Source: Serpula lacrymans var. lacrymans S7.9 (taxonomy: Eukaryota > Basidiomycota > Agaricomycetes > Boletales > Serpulaceae). Taken from it: a stretch of 14,873 bases of DNA. The stretch spans positions 1 to 14,873 of the forward strand of contig NW_006763316.1 in the NCBI RefSeq assembly GCF_000218685.1, written 5' to 3'. Under the pieces are notes generated by a model. The model saw nothing but the letters and a program-made list of their open reading frames with translations. It was not told where the DNA came from and did not search any database. Shown here piece after piece: positions 13,031-14,873 of this stretch. Each line of letters opens with the position of its first letter. The stretch's first letter is position 1. A program made the position numbers and the translations under genes.

Positions 13031-14873
13031 ATTATTATTGACTCCAGAGCAACATCCCACATGGTCCCTCACCGCTCCTGGTTTGAGCCAGGAACATACC
13101 ATGTTCCGCATCCTCCGAGGACAATCAGTTTTGGGGATGAATCCTCTATAAATGCCATTGGCATTGGAACAGTAATCCTACAAGCAACTGTTGGCAAAAA
13201 GGACTACAATATTGCACTGTCAAACGTCTTACTTGTGCCAAACTTCACTTTAGCACTCGTCTCTGTCCACAAATTATCTAAAACGGGGTTATCAACACTT
13301 TTTCCAGCAGGGTCAAACACTTGTGAAGTTCAGAAAAAGGAGGAACTTATCCTCACTGCGTTACACAAGCGAGGACTTTATCACATCCAAGTAAAACCCA
13401 AAATCAACCCGGAGTCAGCTTTTGCAGCAGTAGATGTAAATTTATTGCATAGGAGAATGGGACACATTGGAATGGACCGCTTGCAACAAATGGTTACAAA
13501 AGGACAGCTCCAGGACATAGACACCCTTACCGGAACCCCAGAGTTTTGTGAACCTTATGCTTTAGGAAAGATGAAGAAATTACCTTTCAAGTCCACTGGA
13601 GGAAACCGAGCCAAGCGCCCCATACAAATTGTGCACACAGATGTTGGAGGACAAATCAAACCAACTTCCAGGGAGGTTTTTTGGTACTGGATTGTCATCG
13701 TAGATGATTTCTCCAAATTTCCATGGATATATTTCCTAAAACATAAAAGTGAAGCACTGGAACAATACAAGCAATGGAAAGAAGATGTCCAAACATTCTT
13801 CTGGACTCATTTCGGAGAAGAAAACTTCACTCCACTGTACACAGAATTCCTCCAGAGTGATGGGGGAGGAGAATATACTGGCAATGCATTAAAAAATCAA
13901 CTCCGAGGAGATGGTGTCATCCAAGAAACTACAGCTGCAGATACTCCGGAACAAAATGGCATTGCAGAATGCATGAATCAGACATTGGCTACATTAGCAA
14001 CCACTATGCTCCATGATTCCAAGCTCCCAAAGTCATTTTGGGTAGATGCCATGCAAACAGCTGCATATATCACAACACGCAGCCCAGCATCAGGACTCCA
14101 TGGAAAGACCCCATATAAAATACTGTTTAAAAGGAGAGTTGATCCAACTTTGTTTTGCCCTTTCGGATGCCAAGCATATGCCTTGATTCCGAAAGACAAA
14201 AGGCAAGGGAAGTTTTACTCCAAGGGACGCAAAGCCATAATGATTGGCTACACACATGGAAAGCAAGCCTACAAACTCCTAGACACTGAAAAACGAACTG
14301 TGTTTTCCAGTTGGCATGTCATATTCAATAATTCCGGAAAGGTACAAAAAGACGACACTGCTCCCTGGAACACAGACACTAGCACAGATCAGTGGGAGGG
14401 ACTCATTCCAGAGAATGCTCACTATCCAGACCAAAATACATTGGAGGAGGATGATCCTGACCCTCGGATCCAAGATCCAAATGAATTGCAAATGGAACCA
14501 TATCAGCATGAAGATGTTCCGAGAGCAGTAGGGCAATACCTCCGTGGAGACGTTCCGAGAGCAGTGGGAGCACCTGATCAGCTAAGACACCCTCCACAAC
14601 AGTCTCTACAACCAAGACCTGAACACTGGCCATCTTCAGAACGGAAACCCAAAGTAGAGTCACAGTCAGTGGGAGGACAGCCCCTCAACATACAGCCAGC
14701 TGATGTGGAAAAAGTCCGAATACAGCTAGACAGCCTGTCCATTGGATCAGCTTCCGGAAGGCATACAACACCTCCGAGGAGTGATTCAACACCTTCAGGA
14801 GTGAGTGGGGCAACACACACACAAATGTGTCTACTCCCTGGAGTACCTGCACAAGTCCTAAAAGAGCAGTCAT
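13031..14873 (+). CDS. Copia pol: protease, GAG-pre-integrase, integrase, linker (partial)
   Basis: Open without stop for 614 codons to the window edge. The protease starts IIDSRATSHM (13034-13063); the catalytic Asp is present but Gly of DSG is Arg. FGDESSINAIGIG and VLLVPNF follow. GAG-pre-integrase finger: LLHRRMGHIG gives H-X4-H, then CEPYALGKMK, where relatives have a second Cys (Tyr at 13556-13558). The integrase core keeps D (HTDVGG), D (QSDGGGEY) and E (NGIAE). After E the motif reads CMNQTL in place of RMNRTL, from two CpG-type transitions. FWVDAMQTAAYITTRSP and the FGCQAYALIPKDKR segment follow. From about 14380 a Pro/Gln/Glu-rich linker contains two DVPRAVG repeats. RT lies outside. 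Not functional, though the frame is open. Confidence 0.88.
   Translation, partial: MIIDSRATSHMVPHRSWFEPGTYHVPHPPRTISFGDESSINAIGIGTVILQATVGKKDYNIALSNVLLVPNFTLALVSVHKLSKTGLSTLFPAGSNTCEVQKKEELILTALHKRGLYHIQVKPKINPESAFAAVDVNLLHRRMGHIGMDRLQQMVTKGQLQDIDTLTGTPEFCEPYALGKMKKLPFKSTGGNRAKRPIQIVHTDVGGQIKPTSREVFWYWIVIVDDFSKFPWIYFLKHKSEALEQYKQWKEDVQTFFWTHFGEENFTPLYTEFLQSDGGGEYTGNALKNQLRGDGVIQETTAADTPEQNGIAECMNQTLATLATTMLHDSKLPKSFWVDAMQTAAYITTRSPASGLHGKTPYKILFKRRVDPTLFCPFGCQAYALIPKDKRQGKFYSKGRKAIMIGYTHGKQAYKLLDTEKRTVFSSWHVIFNNSGKVQKDDTAPWNTDTSTDQWEGLIPENAHYPDQNTLEEDDPDPRIQDPNELQMEPYQHEDVPRAVGQYLRGDVPRAVGAPDQLRHPPQQSLQPRPEHWPSSERKPKVESQSVGGQPLNIQPADVEKVRIQLDSLSIGSASGRHTTPPRSDSTPSGVSGATHTQMCLLPGVPAQVLKEQS
14511..14566 (+). 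repeat. Tandem repeat in the copia integrase-RT linker
   Basis: GTTCCGAGAGCAGT occurs at about 14517-14530 and again at about 14552-14565, 35-36 bp apart, encoding DVPRAVG twice. The linker is otherwise low complexity, so this is a minor internal duplication. Confidence 0.6.

Larger units (their letters stand above)
12710..14873 (+). mobile_element. Ty1/copia retrotransposon, partial, runs off right edge
   Basis: Plus-strand copia-type element, entered in its gag by the gypsy LTR at 12709/12710 and continuing beyond the window. Order: gag C-terminus with zinc knuckle, basic linker, aspartic protease, GAG-pre-integrase, integrase, long Pro/Gln-rich linker. RT and RNase H should follow outside. 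Integrase before RT is diagnostic of Ty1/copia. Several defects (nonsense, frameshift, DSG to DSR, Cys to Tyr) make this copy inactive. Confidence 0.9.

Noticed and set aside
1..14873. tRNA, rRNA or other structured RNA genes
   Set aside because: No tRNA box pair or rRNA-like segment was recognised on either strand by eye.

Overview
The window looks like a repeat-rich, gene-poor stretch of a filamentous fungus, most likely a mushroom-forming basidiomycete (Agaricomycete). The reasons are short introns (52-62 nt) with GT..AG ends and a CTAAC branch-like site, a secreted type-B carboxylesterase, a DUF6589-like fragment, a lineage-typical hypothetical protein, and nested Ty3/gypsy and Ty1/copia LTR retrotransposons. 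The species cannot be named from the sequence.

Left part (1-5482): decayed or small genes. On the minus strand a DUF6589-like pseudogene (9-890) lies directly against the 3' end of a truncated carboxylesterase gene (about 890-1908). The esterase still has its TATA box, signal peptide, three clean introns, HGGG and GQSAGG motifs, but it has lost an internal block and its C-terminal half. Next, on the minus strand, is a two-exon gene (2594-3681) for a hypothetical protein with a coiled-coil tail; it appears intact. Then comes about 1.5 kb with no supportable gene, followed by a plus-strand remnant of a spliced gene (5154-5482).

Right part (about 5483-14873): nested retroelements. A copia-type element on the plus strand is the oldest layer. 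A piece that looks like its LTR promoter lies at about 5780-5937, and its gag end, protease remnant and integrase run from 12710 off the right edge. A Ty3/gypsy chromovirus lies between them on the minus strand (5938-12709): LTR, leader, gag, protease remnant, RT-RNase H, integrase with chromodomain, LTR. A third, unrelated 697-bp solo LTR (6084-6780) with a TATTG target duplication sits inside the left gypsy LTR. The insertion order is copia, then gypsy, then solo LTR.

None of the retroelements looks autonomous. The gypsy coding region is broken by four frame changes, all equivalent to a net one-base loss, and carries YIDN in place of YIDD in reverse transcriptase. The copia copy has a nonsense codon, a frameshift, DSR for DSG in its protease and a lost zinc-finger cysteine. 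The most interesting signals are at the DNA level: eight CTCC-NN-GGAG palindromes confined to the two copia-like segments (three of them at exact 21-bp spacing upstream of a TATA box), a possible self-priming primer-binding site in the gypsy element, and two gypsy LTRs that match in R-U5 but differ clearly in U3, with mismatched flanks. I found no convincing new multi-gene system.
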